Below, piece after piece: positions 42,895-51,001 of a stretch of 64,000 bases of DNA. The notes under the pieces are model-generated. The model made no database searches. It was not told the origin of the DNA and saw nothing but the letters and a program-made list of their open reading frames with translations. Source of the stretch: Sphingobium sp. KCTC 72723. Its GTDB lineage: Bacteria > Pseudomonadota > Alphaproteobacteria > Sphingomonadales > Sphingomonadaceae. The stretch spans positions 2,546,501 to 2,610,500 of the forward strand of contig NZ_CP060388.1 of the NCBI RefSeq assembly GCF_014280435.1. Reading direction: 5' to 3'. A program made the position numbers and the translations under genes. How positions within the stretch are numbered: the first letter of the stretch is position 1; each line of letters begins with the position of its first letter.

Positions 42895-45042
42895 TCAGAA
42901 GTTGAACGTCCCGCGCACCGTGAACGACCGGGGCATACCCGGCTGCACCCACAGGGCCGCATAGCTGCTGGCATAATATTTCTTGTCGAACAGATTATCG
43001 ACATTGGCGGACAGCTTGAATTGTTCGTTGATCGTCACCGATCCCAGAACCTTCGCAATGGTGTAGCTGGGCAGATAGAAGGTAGTGGCCGTCTCGCCCA
43101 GCCGGCGCCCGACATGATTGACTCCCGCACCCAGCATCGCTTCATGATTGCCGATCGCAAACGTCTTGAACAACAGGGCGTTGCCCTGATGCTTGGGGAT
43201 GTTGATCAGCGGATCGCCCTTGCGGATGGGCGCGCCGAAATTGGGGTCCAGCACGTTGGTGGCCCAGCCTGCATCGGTATAGGCATAGGTCAGGAACAGC
43301 TCGAACCCGGCAGGCAGCTTGGCGTTCAGGTCGAACTCCACGCCCTTGCTGTCCGCCCCGCCCACCGGCTTGGAAAAGCCTGCATTGATCGGATCGGTCG
43401 ACAGCACATTGGTCTTCTCCATCTTGTAGAGCGACAATGTGCTGGTGATACGCCCATCGGGCGTCACGAATTTCGCGCCGACTTCATAGCTTTTGCTGAC
43501 TTCCGGCTCGAACGGCTGGCCGTCGAACCCTACGCCACTGTTCGGGCGGAAGCCTTTGCCATAGCTGGCATAGAAGGACACGCTTTGCGTCGGTTCGAAC
43601 ACCAGGCCAGCCATCGGACTGAACTTGGTGTAGCTTTTATTGGGGTTGGTATTGTTCAGGCGCAGGTCGATGTCCTGCGCAAAATCATCATAGCGTCCGC
43701 CAAAGCGCACCTTGAAATTCTCGGTGATCTCGATCTGGTCCTGAATATAGACGCCCCATGCCTTCTGCACTTCGGTCGAATTCTGGATCACCACGTTCGG
43801 CGTGGGGGCTGCGATATTGTAATTGGGGGTATAGATGTCGATCGAATAAGACTGGTCCGCCGCGACCGGACGATAGCGGGTCTGGAACGTGTCGATTTCG
43901 AACTTGTCCCAATCCGCACCGACGCGGATATTGTGGACGATCGACCCGGTTTCCACCTTGCCGCTGATTTCGCCCCGGAACACCATGTGCGTGGTGCTGT
44001 AATCGCGATAGCGGCGCTGGCGGGTCAGCGTGCGCCCGTCATTGTCGATCCGCTGACGGCCCAGCACCAGTTCGGGATCGCTCGAAAAGCCCTCGAACGT
44101 CGTGTCCTTATATCCCGCGCCCAGCATTACGACCCAATCGTCGCTCAGGTCATGCTGCAACTGCGCCTGATGGCCCAGCACCTCGACCTGGATCGGGCCG
44201 TCCTTGGGATTGCCCAGATAGCGGGTGTTGGGAATAGCGCCCAGATTGTAACGGATCGTGCCGTTGGTCTGCACCGTCGGAATTGCCACCACGCCGCGAT
44301 CGAACGGCACTTCCTGGTTCACATATTCCAGCTCGTAGGTGAAGATCGTCTTGTCCGACAGCTTTGCCAGGAAGGACGGGTTCAGCACATATTTGCGCGT
44401 TTCCACTGTGTCGCGGAAACTTTCGGCATTTTCGACTGCCCCGGTCAGGCGCACCGCCACCGTGTCGGTGATGGGCAGGTTGAAGTCGCCCTCGACCCGA
44501 TAGGTGTTCCACTTGCCGCCCGCGACCGAAAAGCTGCCACCTTCCTTGAAGGTCGGCTTCTTGCTGACGATGTTGATGGTGCCGCCCGGCTCGCCGCGCC
44601 CGAACAGCGCCGAATTCGGACCCTTCAGCACTTCGATCCGCTCGACATTGGATGCGTCGCGCGGGCCGCCATAGCCTCGTCCGCCGTTGAACCCGTTGAC
44701 CAGGAAGCCGCTCGGAAAATTCTCGTCGCCAGCAAAGCCACGGATCGCGAAGCTGTCCCACAGCCCGCCGAAATTATTCTGCTTGGAAACCCCGCTCGCC
44801 AGCTCCAGCGCGGTGTCCAGCCGGGTGATGTTCAGGTCGTTGAGCAGCGTGCCTTCCAGAAACTGGACCGCCTGCGGGATTTCCTTGACCGGCGTGTCGC
44901 CAAAATATTGGCGCTTCAGGCCAGTGACGACGATGTCGCTGGTGGCGGCGTCTGCGGGTGCCTGCGCGAACGCGGCGGTGGGCAGGGTGACGGCGGCGGT
45001 GCTGGCGATCAGCGCCAGGCGTAGAGCCGATGATGTGCGCAT
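42895..45042 (-). CDS. TonB-dependent siderophore-type receptor
   Basis: A 715-residue outer-membrane receptor. Signal peptide to about residue 26, then a TonB-box-like SDIVVTGLKR, a plug domain (PQAVQFLEGTLLNDL, FAIRGFAGDENFPSGFLVNG, VERIEVLKGPNSALFGRGEPGG) and a 22-strand barrel ending in Phe (RGTFNF). The plug layout is that of ferric-siderophore receptors. The gene closes a co-directional set with a HupE-type permease and DUF4198 protein, so a nickel, cobalt, copper or zinc chelate is also possible. The 280-base upstream region has AAGGGG before the ATG; I found no riboswitch or clear Fur box there. Confidence 0.92.
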   Translation of the reverse strand: MRTSSALRLALIASTAAVTLPTAAFAQAPADAATSDIVVTGLKRQYFGDTPVKEIPQAVQFLEGTLLNDLNITRLDTALELASGVSKQNNFGGLWDSFAIRGFAGDENFPSGFLVNGFNGGRGYGGPRDASNVERIEVLKGPNSALFGRGEPGGTINIVSKKPTFKEGGSFSVAGGKWNTYRVEGDFNLPITDTVAVRLTGAVENAESFRDTVETRKYVLNPSFLAKLSDKTIFTYELEYVNQEVPFDRGVVAIPTVQTNGTIRYNLGAIPNTRYLGNPKDGPIQVEVLGHQAQLQHDLSDDWVVMLGAGYKDTTFEGFSSDPELVLGRQRIDNDGRTLTRQRRYRDYSTTHMVFRGEISGKVETGSIVHNIRVGADWDKFEIDTFQTRYRPVAADQSYSIDIYTPNYNIAAPTPNVVIQNSTEVQKAWGVYIQDQIEITENFKVRFGGRYDDFAQDIDLRLNNTNPNKSYTKFSPMAGLVFEPTQSVSFYASYGKGFRPNSGVGFDGQPFEPEVSKSYEVGAKFVTPDGRITSTLSLYKMEKTNVLSTDPINAGFSKPVGGADSKGVEFDLNAKLPAGFELFLTYAYTDAGWATNVLDPNFGAPIRKGDPLINIPKHQGNALLFKTFAIGNHEAMLGAGVNHVGRRLGETATTFYLPSYTIAKVLGSVTINEQFKLSANVDNLFDKKYYASSYAALWVQPGMPRSFTVRGTFNF

Positions 45043-45322
45043 GTTGTTATCCCCTTAAAAAATCGCTGTTCCCAAATGTCCTGCGAAACGGGGACCGGCT
45101 GGTATCTTTATATCCGGCGCGGACGTTGCGTCCTGTCGTCGGGGCCGGGCCACGGGGTGCTTGCCTCACCTCTTCTTGAAGGACGAGGCTAGGGCAGGTT
45201 ACGGATATATTACGTCAAACATCGCGCGTTTAGCGGTGCAAAATTGTGAATCACGCGATGCTACGGCATTAAAATGCTGCCTGTCGTTACGCCTGCGTTT
45301 CCTGTCAATCCGCCCGGCGCAC

Positions 45323-46537
45323 TTACAGATATTTCAGCCACCAGATATCCTTGCGGCGCTGCTTCAACTGCGCGAACCAGCGGGTGGGAAAATAAAGCGG
45401 CAGGATCAGCAGCGCGACCCAGATCCATACCGTGGACAGGTTATCGACCCCGAATACCTTCCCCTTGGTCGGTCCATAAAGCAGCAGCGCGACATTATAG
45501 ATCAGCTTGAGCATATAGAGATGCAGGATGTAGAAGAACATCGGCGCGCCGCCCAGCAAGGCCAGCTTGGGCATCACGCCGCTCGCCTCGAACCGCTCGA
45601 ACAGCGCCAGCAACAGGCATCCCGTGCCGACCGTGGGCATCAGAAACAGCAAGGATGGCGGATATTTGGTCAGCGCCAGAAAGCTCATCACCGTGCGCAA
45701 TGGCGTTTCCGCGACGAACCACGGCTTATCGCCATAGATATTGGCATAGCGGATCAGCACGAAACCGATAATCAGCCCCAGCCCCAGCATCACCAACCGC
45801 CGGATGCGCGGCGCAGGATCGGTCCCGCGCGCAAACCACGGCCCGCACGCATAGCCCAGCAGGATCACGCCGATCCACGGCAGGATCGGATAGGTCGTCT
45901 TGACCGCAATACCGCCCATGTCGATCAGCGACCGCTGGTGCAGCACTGCCCACAACGCATAGCCCGGCTCGCCTGCCGTCAGGCGAATGGGGTCGAGCAG
46001 ATTGTGCAGGCACACGATGCCGAGCCCCACGGCAAATTGCGCCGCACGCGGCAGGTGCAGCAACGCGGCCAGCGCCACCATCGAAATGCCGATCGCCCAG
46101 ATCACCTGCAACCAGATCGCCGTCGGCGGAAAGGCAGGAGCCTGCGTCGGCCAGGCATAGCCAACGACCGTGAACTCAAGGAAAATGAGGAACAGGCCGC
46201 GCTTCAGCAGAAATTCCGACACCTGCCCCTTGCTGTGCGACTGGCCGTACAGCCAGGCGGACAGGCCGGTCAGCGCAACGAAGGTCGGCGCGCAGAATGT
46301 CGAGAGCAAGCGGGTGAAGAATAGCCCCGGATCGGTCGTGTTCGCGTCCACCGGGTCAGTCACCTGCAAATGCAGGAAAAATGTCTCGCGCACATGATCG
46401 ACCAGCATGAACAGCATCACCAGACCGCGCAGCGCGTCGATCGCGATCAATCGCGTGCGCGCCTTTGCGGCGGCGATCGGCGACGCCGCGCCGGGGCTGT
46501 AGGCGGTGGGGGGCGCGTTGCCCGCAATGCTGCTCAT
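45323..46537 (-). CDS. DUF1624 / acyltransferase-like multispanning membrane protein
   Basis: A 404-residue membrane protein with about ten helices. It begins with the family signature RLIAIDALRGLVMLFMLVDH, containing the conserved His, and has FCAPTFVALTGLSAWLYG next, as in the heparan-alpha-glucosaminide N-acetyltransferase-like DUF1624 group. A catalytic acyl transfer across the membrane is known for the human relative; bacterial roles are unclear. ATG 46537 follows the anchored protein gene by 24 bases. Location between a TonB receptor and a metal permease suggests modification of a ligand or envelope component. Confidence 0.85.
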   Translation of the reverse strand: MSSIAGNAPPTAYSPGAASPIAAAKARTRLIAIDALRGLVMLFMLVDHVRETFFLHLQVTDPVDANTTDPGLFFTRLLSTFCAPTFVALTGLSAWLYGQSHSKGQVSEFLLKRGLFLIFLEFTVVGYAWPTQAPAFPPTAIWLQVIWAIGISMVALAALLHLPRAAQFAVGLGIVCLHNLLDPIRLTAGEPGYALWAVLHQRSLIDMGGIAVKTTYPILPWIGVILLGYACGPWFARGTDPAPRIRRLVMLGLGLIIGFVLIRYANIYGDKPWFVAETPLRTVMSFLALTKYPPSLLFLMPTVGTGCLLLALFERFEASGVMPKLALLGGAPMFFYILHLYMLKLIYNVALLLYGPTKGKVFGVDNLSTVWIWVALLILPLYFPTRWFAQLKQRRKDIWWLKYL

Positions 46538-46561
46538 ATCCTCAATCCTTCCCCAATCTCG

Positions 46562-47155
46562 TCACGCGCCCGCAGGCTTGAAGAGATCCTTGTAGAAACC
46601 CGTGGTTTTCACGGTGACGGTGACGGGCGTGTCGCCCTTGTTGCGCCAATACCATCCATGCGTCCCGGCATAGGGTGCCGTAAAACTGCCCTGCGCGCCG
46701 GTCATCTCCCGTTCTTCCCAGTAACTGGTGAACTCGCCCTCGGCGGAATTGGTTTTTTCGCCATGCATGTCGACCTTCACTGGCCCGCCTTCGCTTTTCC
46801 ACGCAAAGACGAAGCTGTCGCCCGCCGCCATATGCGCCTTGATTTCCTGCCCGCTATGGGGTGCCAGGGTGATGGTCATATCGTCCTGCCGCCACGCGGT
46901 GGAGCGGGCAATGTCGGCCTTGGTCGGCAGCGCCGCGACCGGCGCGGCGGCAGCTGGCACAGGCGCGTCCGCCTTGGCCGCCACCATGCCGGTCAGCCCC
47001 ATCGCCGCGCCTGCGCCCGTCGGGTCGATGCCATATTCGGCGGGCAGCACGAACAGCGTCAATATCACCGCCGCCGCGATCGCCGCGCCGCCGGTCGCCT
47101 TTGCCAGTGTCGCAGGGGACGGGCTGATCCGGGCCGGCTGTGTCGAAACATTCAT
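46562..47155 (-). CDS. Membrane-anchored periplasmic protein of unknown function
   Basis: A 197-residue protein with a single N-terminal helix (GGAAIAAAVILTLFVLPA), an Ala/Pro-rich linker and a beta-rich periplasmic domain (DMTITLAPHSGQEIKAHMAA, FVFAWKSEGGPVKVDMHGE, GWYWRNKGDTPVTVTVKTTG). The HGE and GWYW stretches resemble emp24/cupredoxin-like sandwich domains, but I cannot assign a family with certainty; similar proteins are usually labelled transmembrane anchor protein. It starts two bases before the HupE stop region and is clearly part of that operon. Confidence 0.7.
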   Translation of the reverse strand: MNVSTQPARISPSPATLAKATGGAAIAAAVILTLFVLPAEYGIDPTGAGAAMGLTGMVAAKADAPVPAAAAPVAALPTKADIARSTAWRQDDMTITLAPHSGQEIKAHMAAGDSFVFAWKSEGGPVKVDMHGEKTNSAEGEFTSYWEEREMTGAQGSFTAPYAGTHGWYWRNKGDTPVTVTVKTTGFYKDLFKPAGA

Positions 47156-47156
47156 A

Positions 47157-47891
47157 TCATGCCCCTTGCGTGAAATAGCCGGCCATCTGATAGCCGATCA
47201 GGACGAAGCCAGCGGTCATCAGCGCCGCATTGGCAAGGATGGCGCTGCGCTGGAAATTGCCGCTCATGCGCCACAGGTTCATGAGCAGAAGGATGATGGT
47301 CAGCGCCAGCATCTGGCCGATTTCGACCCCGATATTGAAGCTAATGAGATTATATATCATTCCTTCCTTCGCCAGTGTCAACGCCTGCAATTTCGTGGCA
47401 AGGCCCAGGCCATGAAAGAAACCGAAGATCAGCACCGCCGCCTTGGGATTGGGCGACATGCCAAACCAGCGGCGAAACCCGTCCAGATTGTCGATCGCCT
47501 TGTAGACCACGGACAGCCCGATGATCGCGTCGATCAGATAAGGGTTGGCGCGGATGTCGAACATCACGCCCAGCAGCAAGGTCGTGCTGTGGCCGATCGC
47601 GAACAGCGTCACATAGGCCGCGACGTCCTTCAGCCGGTAAAGGAAGAAAATGACCCCCGCCAGAAACAGCAGATGATCGTATCCGGTGAGCATATGTTTG
47701 GCCCCCAGATAGATATAGGGGATGATGTTCACCCCCGACGCGCCTTCGATGAACGCCTTGTCATTTTCGTCCACGCCATGCGCGCGCAGCGCCTGCCCGA
47801 TACAGGCGATCAGCACCGCCAGCGCCAGCAGCGCGACCCGCCGCACACCTTGAGAGGAAAGGGCGGGGAGAGTCGCGCTGCGCATTGTCAT
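47157..47891 (-). CDS. HupE/UreJ-family metal permease
   Basis: A 244-residue membrane protein with about six to seven helices. The family signature is visible: GAKHMLTGYDHLLFLAGVIFFL, with His and Asp in the first conserved helix, then TLFAIGHSTTLLLG and FGFFHGLGLATKLQ. HupE/UreJ proteins carry nickel or cobalt into the cell. The ATG at 47891 has AAGGACC upstream and lies six bases after the small periplasmic gene. With DUF4198 and a TonB receptor it forms a plausible transition-metal uptake route from outer to inner membrane. Confidence 0.85.
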   Translation of the reverse strand: MTMRSATLPALSSQGVRRVALLALAVLIACIGQALRAHGVDENDKAFIEGASGVNIIPYIYLGAKHMLTGYDHLLFLAGVIFFLYRLKDVAAYVTLFAIGHSTTLLLGVMFDIRANPYLIDAIIGLSVVYKAIDNLDGFRRWFGMSPNPKAAVLIFGFFHGLGLATKLQALTLAKEGMIYNLISFNIGVEIGQMLALTIILLLMNLWRMSGNFQRSAILANAALMTAGFVLIGYQMAGYFTQGA

Positions 47892-47896
47892 GGTCC

Positions 47897-48277
47897 TTAT
47901 TTGGCCTGGAAAGTGGCGAAGATTTTCGCCCCGCTCTTGTCGACCAGCGCCACGACCAGCTTTGCGCCCTTGACCGTCTTGAAGCCCGGCGCGGACAATC
48001 TGTTGCCGCCTGCGGGCTTCAACACCGCCTCGCTCTTGGCCCCGCCCGCGCTCTGCGTCAGCTTGGCGGTGAAGTCTGCCGCCGTCAGCGGCTCGTCCTC
48101 CTCGCTCAGATAGACGTCGACGCCCTTTGGCCCTGCGACCAGCTCCATCATCGTCTCGCCCGACATCTGGACCATGCCGCCATGCTGCGGCTTCATGCTG
48201 CCATGGGCGTGCAGCATGGCGGGCGCGGCCATCAGCGCGATGGCCGCGATGCCGGTGCGGAGGAAGGCGATGGTCAT
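47897..48277 (-). CDS. Small His/Met-containing periplasmic protein
   Basis: A 126-residue exported protein with signal peptide ending LHA, so the mature chain begins with HGSMKPQHGGMVQMSGETMM, rich in His and Met and suited to metal binding. The remainder is a small beta domain (DVYLSEEDEPLTAADFTAKL, KLVVALVDKSGAKIFATF). The ATG at 48277 has GGAG upstream. It lies between the DUF4198 and HupE genes in one operon and may deliver metal to the permease; the family is unnamed to me. Confidence 0.75.
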   Translation of the reverse strand: MTIAFLRTGIAAIALMAAPAMLHAHGSMKPQHGGMVQMSGETMMELVAGPKGVDVYLSEEDEPLTAADFTAKLTQSAGGAKSEAVLKPAGGNRLSAPGFKTVKGAKLVVALVDKSGAKIFATFQAK

Positions 48278-48303
48278 GAAATATATCTCCTTGATAAATA
48301 ATA

Positions 48304-49047
48304 TCATTCTGGCAAGTGCGGCAGGACGAAGGACAGCGAAGCGCGATGTTCCATATGATCGACCTTGGTCTTGTCATCGGCCGGGCCGACATAGATCGCC
48401 ATCAGCACGTTCAGCCCCTGATTGCGCAAGGTGATGGTCGCGGTCCCGTCCGCCGCCGTCTTGACGGCCGCTTCGTCGGGATCGTTGACATAATCGGTCA
48501 TCACGATCGCCCCCGCGATTGGCTTGCCCTGATACAGGACGCGCACCTTCATCGGCTTGCCCATCGCCTGGGGTATCGCCGGATCGACCGGCACCATCTG
48601 GAGCGTGTGGCCGGGGATCATCGGCAATGGCTTTGTCGGCACCTGTGTCAGGTGAACCGCATATTTCCAATTATGTTCGGCCAGCGTCGCGTTAGGCACT
48701 TCGTCGCGGCCCTTATTGTGCCATTCGCCATCGGGCGTCTTGCTCCACAGGCCATAATCCATTGCCGCCGCGATGATCGCGACCGGCTCGTCGCTATCCA
48801 CCACCGGCACGACGCCCGCCGCACGCAACGCCGTTTTGACCGGCGCGCCATCGGCATCATAGCCCGCGACCGATGTAATCAAAGGCAAGCGCTTGACCGC
48901 GTCCAGATCGTCCGCCCCCACGCCATAGACCAGCGCGATCTGCCGGGCGCGCTGCGCAAACCATATGCCATGCGCCCCTGCCGGAACGGCGATGGCCGCC
49001 AATGTGGCGGCGGTAACGGCGACAGTCACCAATCGGGCGAACGGCAT
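48304..49047 (-). CDS. DUF4198 (NikK/NikM-type) periplasmic metal-uptake protein
   Basis: A 247-residue exported protein. The signal peptide ends AGA and the mature chain starts with HGIWF, a His-first N-terminus common in DUF4198 proteins associated with nickel and cobalt uptake. The C-terminal Ig-like domain (KVRVLYQGKPIAGAIVMTDY, DGTATITLRNQGLNVLMAIY) and the final HMEHRASLSFVLPHL are typical. The ATG at 49047 has AGGAG eight bases upstream. It is the first gene of the co-directional uptake set that runs to the TonB receptor. Confidence 0.85.
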   Translation of the reverse strand: MPFARLVTVAVTAATLAAIAVPAGAHGIWFAQRARQIALVYGVGADDLDAVKRLPLITSVAGYDADGAPVKTALRAAGVVPVVDSDEPVAIIAAAMDYGLWSKTPDGEWHNKGRDEVPNATLAEHNWKYAVHLTQVPTKPLPMIPGHTLQMVPVDPAIPQAMGKPMKVRVLYQGKPIAGAIVMTDYVNDPDEAAVKTAADGTATITLRNQGLNVLMAIYVGPADDKTKVDHMEHRASLSFVLPHLPE

Positions 49048-49179
49048 GGGCGAAACTCCTCGGTCCTGGGATGATCCCTAAGGGTCAAGGCTATGATGAC
49101 GACACGAACGAATCTTCCGAATACGTCAAATGGGCAGGTTGAAAATATCAAATAGGATGTTCGCCGCGCGTGATATGCT

Positions 49180-49247
49180 GCGCAGACCCTTTTCGCCTTT
49201 TTACCGACCCATTGTCCATCTCGCTGTCGCCAATTGCGGGTCTGCGC
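49180..49247. repeat. 10-bp inverted repeat with 48-base spacer downstream of purU
   Basis: GCGCAGACCC (49180-49189) and GGGTCTGCGC (49238-49247) are exact inverted copies in the purU to DUF4198 intergenic stretch. A large stem-loop could form in RNA from the purU strand. No function is evident. Confidence 0.4.
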
Positions 49248-49254
49248 GCGCGCC

Positions 49255-50109
49255 CTATGCTTTGAACACGACCGTCCGCGCGCCGTTCAGGAACACCCGC
49301 CCCTGCAAATGATGTTCCACCGCGCTCGCCAGCACCCGCCGTTCGATGTCACGCCCCTTGCGTACCAGATCGTCGGGCGTGTCGGCATGGTTGATCGCTT
49401 CCACATCCTGATGGATGATCGGCCCTTCATCCAGGTCGGCGGTCACATAATGGGCCGTTGCGCCGATCATCTTGACCCCGCGCGCATGGGCCTGATGATA
49501 GGGCTTGGCTCCCTTGAAGCCGGGCAGGAAGCTGTGGTGGATGTTGATGCACCGGCCTGACAGGAAAGCGGCCAGATCGTCGCTCAATATCTGCATGTAC
49601 CGCGCCAGCACGATCAGGTCCGCGCCCGTCTCGGTCGCGATCGCCTTGATCTGCGCTTCCTGCGCCGCTTTGGTTTCCTTCGTCACGGGCAGGTGATGGA
49701 ACGGCACATCGTCGATCAGCGAAATGCTCAGTGCCTCGCGCGGATGGTTGCAGATGACGCCGACCACATCCATGTCCATCTCACCGATCCGCCAGCGATA
49801 CAGCAGGTCGCCCAGGCAATGATCGAACTTGCTGACCAAGAGCAACACCTTCTGCCGCTCGCTATGGCGGCGCAGGGTCCAGTCCATGCCATGTTTCTGC
49901 GCGACATTGGCAAAGGCGGCGCGCAGCCCTGCGACGCTATCGTCCGCTGCCTCAAACTCCACCCGCATGAAGAAACGGTCGTTCAGCCGATCATTATATT
50001 GCTGGGCATCGGTGATATTCCCGCCCTGCTGTGCCAGGAATCCGGCGACATCGGCGACCAGTCCGGGCCGGTCGTCGCATTGCAGGGTCAGGGTGCAAAT
50101 CTCGGTCAC
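49255..50109 (-). CDS. purU: Formyltetrahydrofolate deformylase
   Basis: A 284-residue enzyme hydrolysing 10-formyl-THF to THF and formate. An N-terminal ACT domain ([20 protein letters not shown]) is followed by the formyltransferase fold with catalytic Asn/His/Asp: [20 protein letters not shown] and [19 protein letters not shown]. It resets the one-carbon folate pool when glycine/serine breakdown is high. The start is GTG 50109 with GGAG seven bases upstream. The neighbours do not suggest a pathway link, except that a glycine-oxidising catabolic region lies nearby. Confidence 0.95.
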   Translation of the reverse strand: MTEICTLTLQCDDRPGLVADVAGFLAQQGGNITDAQQYNDRLNDRFFMRVEFEAADDSVAGLRAAFANVAQKHGMDWTLRRHSERQKVLLLVSKFDHCLGDLLYRWRIGEMDMDVVGVICNHPREALSISLIDDVPFHHLPVTKETKAAQEAQIKAIATETGADLIVLARYMQILSDDLAAFLSGRCINIHHSFLPGFKGAKPYHQAHARGVKMIGATAHYVTADLDEGPIIHQDVEAINHADTPDDLVRKGRDIERRVLASAVEHHLQGRVFLNGARTVVFKA

Positions 50110-50236
50110 ATCGCTTCTCCGCTCGTCCCGCGCCTCATGCTGCCTCCCGCGCCCGTTGCCAAGCCGCAATCGTGCGCTGCGCCCGCCGCGATTTTACCCT
50201 CGTCCGCTTTCCCATATTCGCATAAATGACGCAGCC

Positions 50237-50974
50237 ATGACCATCAGCCAGCCCACGCCCCTCGTCATCCTGCCCGGATTGCTCTGCGATTCGCGCATGT
50301 TCGCCGCAACCCGCGCGCATTTCGAAGGCACGATCGTGATCGACGGTTTTTATGGCGGGGCGGACCGGATTGCGGCGATGGCGACCTATGCGCTGGACCG
50401 GATGCCGCCCCGCGTGGCCTTGCTGGGCCATTCCCTGGGCGCGCGCGTCGCGCTGGAAATCTGGCGGCAGGCGCCCGAACGGGTCGAACGGCTCGCGCTG
50501 GTCGATACCGGCGTTCATGCCGTAAAGCCAGGTGAGCAGGACAATCGCTACGCCCTGCGCGACCTTGGCCGGGCGCAGGGCATGGCCGCGCTGGTGGCGC
50601 AATGGCTCCCCCCGATGATGGGCGAAACGGCGCTGGCCGACACAGGGTTGATGGCCATCCTCACCGCCATGGCGCAGGACGCAGGCCTCGCCGCCTTCGA
50701 AGCACAGACGCAAGCGTTGCTGAACCGCCCCACGCTCGACACGCTGCTGCCGGCCATCACCTGCCCGACCTTCGCGATTGTGGGGGAGGAGGATCGCTGG
50801 TCCCCCGTCGCCCAGCATGAAGCGATCGCCGCCGCCATTCCCGGCGCCCAACTGCGCATTGTCGAAGGGGCAGGGCATATGATGCCCGCCGAAGCGCCCG
50901 CACCGTTCAACCGCATCATTGCGGAATGGCGGCAAAAAAAATGCCAGTTGCCCAAGAAGGACAACTGGCAATAA
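50237..50974 (+). CDS. Alpha/beta hydrolase
   Basis: A 245-residue alpha/beta hydrolase. The nucleophile elbow is LLGHSLGARVAL (Ser near residue 65), with oxyanion region VILPGLLCDSRMF, acid in VGEEDRWSP and catalytic His in EGAGHMMPAEAP. The substrate is unknown. The last dozen residues (QKKCQLPKKDNWQ) are not typical for the family: this DNA also forms the terminator hairpin of the TonB receptor gene on the other strand. It is divergent from purU across 127 bases. Confidence 0.88.
   Translation: MTISQPTPLVILPGLLCDSRMFAATRAHFEGTIVIDGFYGGADRIAAMATYALDRMPPRVALLGHSLGARVALEIWRQAPERVERLALVDTGVHAVKPGEQDNRYALRDLGRAQGMAALVAQWLPPMMGETALADTGLMAILTAMAQDAGLAAFEAQTQALLNRPTLDTLLPAITCPTFAIVGEEDRWSPVAQHEAIAAAIPGAQLRIVEGAGHMMPAEAPAPFNRIIAEWRQKKCQLPKKDNWQ
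50934..50970 (-). terminator. Rho-independent terminator of the large TonB receptor gene
   Basis: On the minus strand TGCCAGTTG, an 11-base loop, CAACTGGCA, then eight Ts (complement of A run 50934-50941). It lies 32 bases after the receptor stop and entirely inside the 3' coding end of the convergent hydrolase gene. Confidence 0.88.
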
Positions 50975-51001
50975 GGACGCTGCGCTCTCGGAAAGGGCGG
51001 G

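Noticed and set aside
45043..45322. Cobalamin or other metal riboswitch before the TonB receptor
   Set aside because: No conserved B12-box-like or NiCo-type helices could be found in the 280 bases.
45043..49254. TTTGACGTA shared by the upstream regions of the TonB receptor and the DUF4198 gene
   Set aside because: A single nine-base match between two regions of about 200-280 bases is expected by chance about one time in five, and the rest of the flanks do not align. It may just be a -35 sequence.
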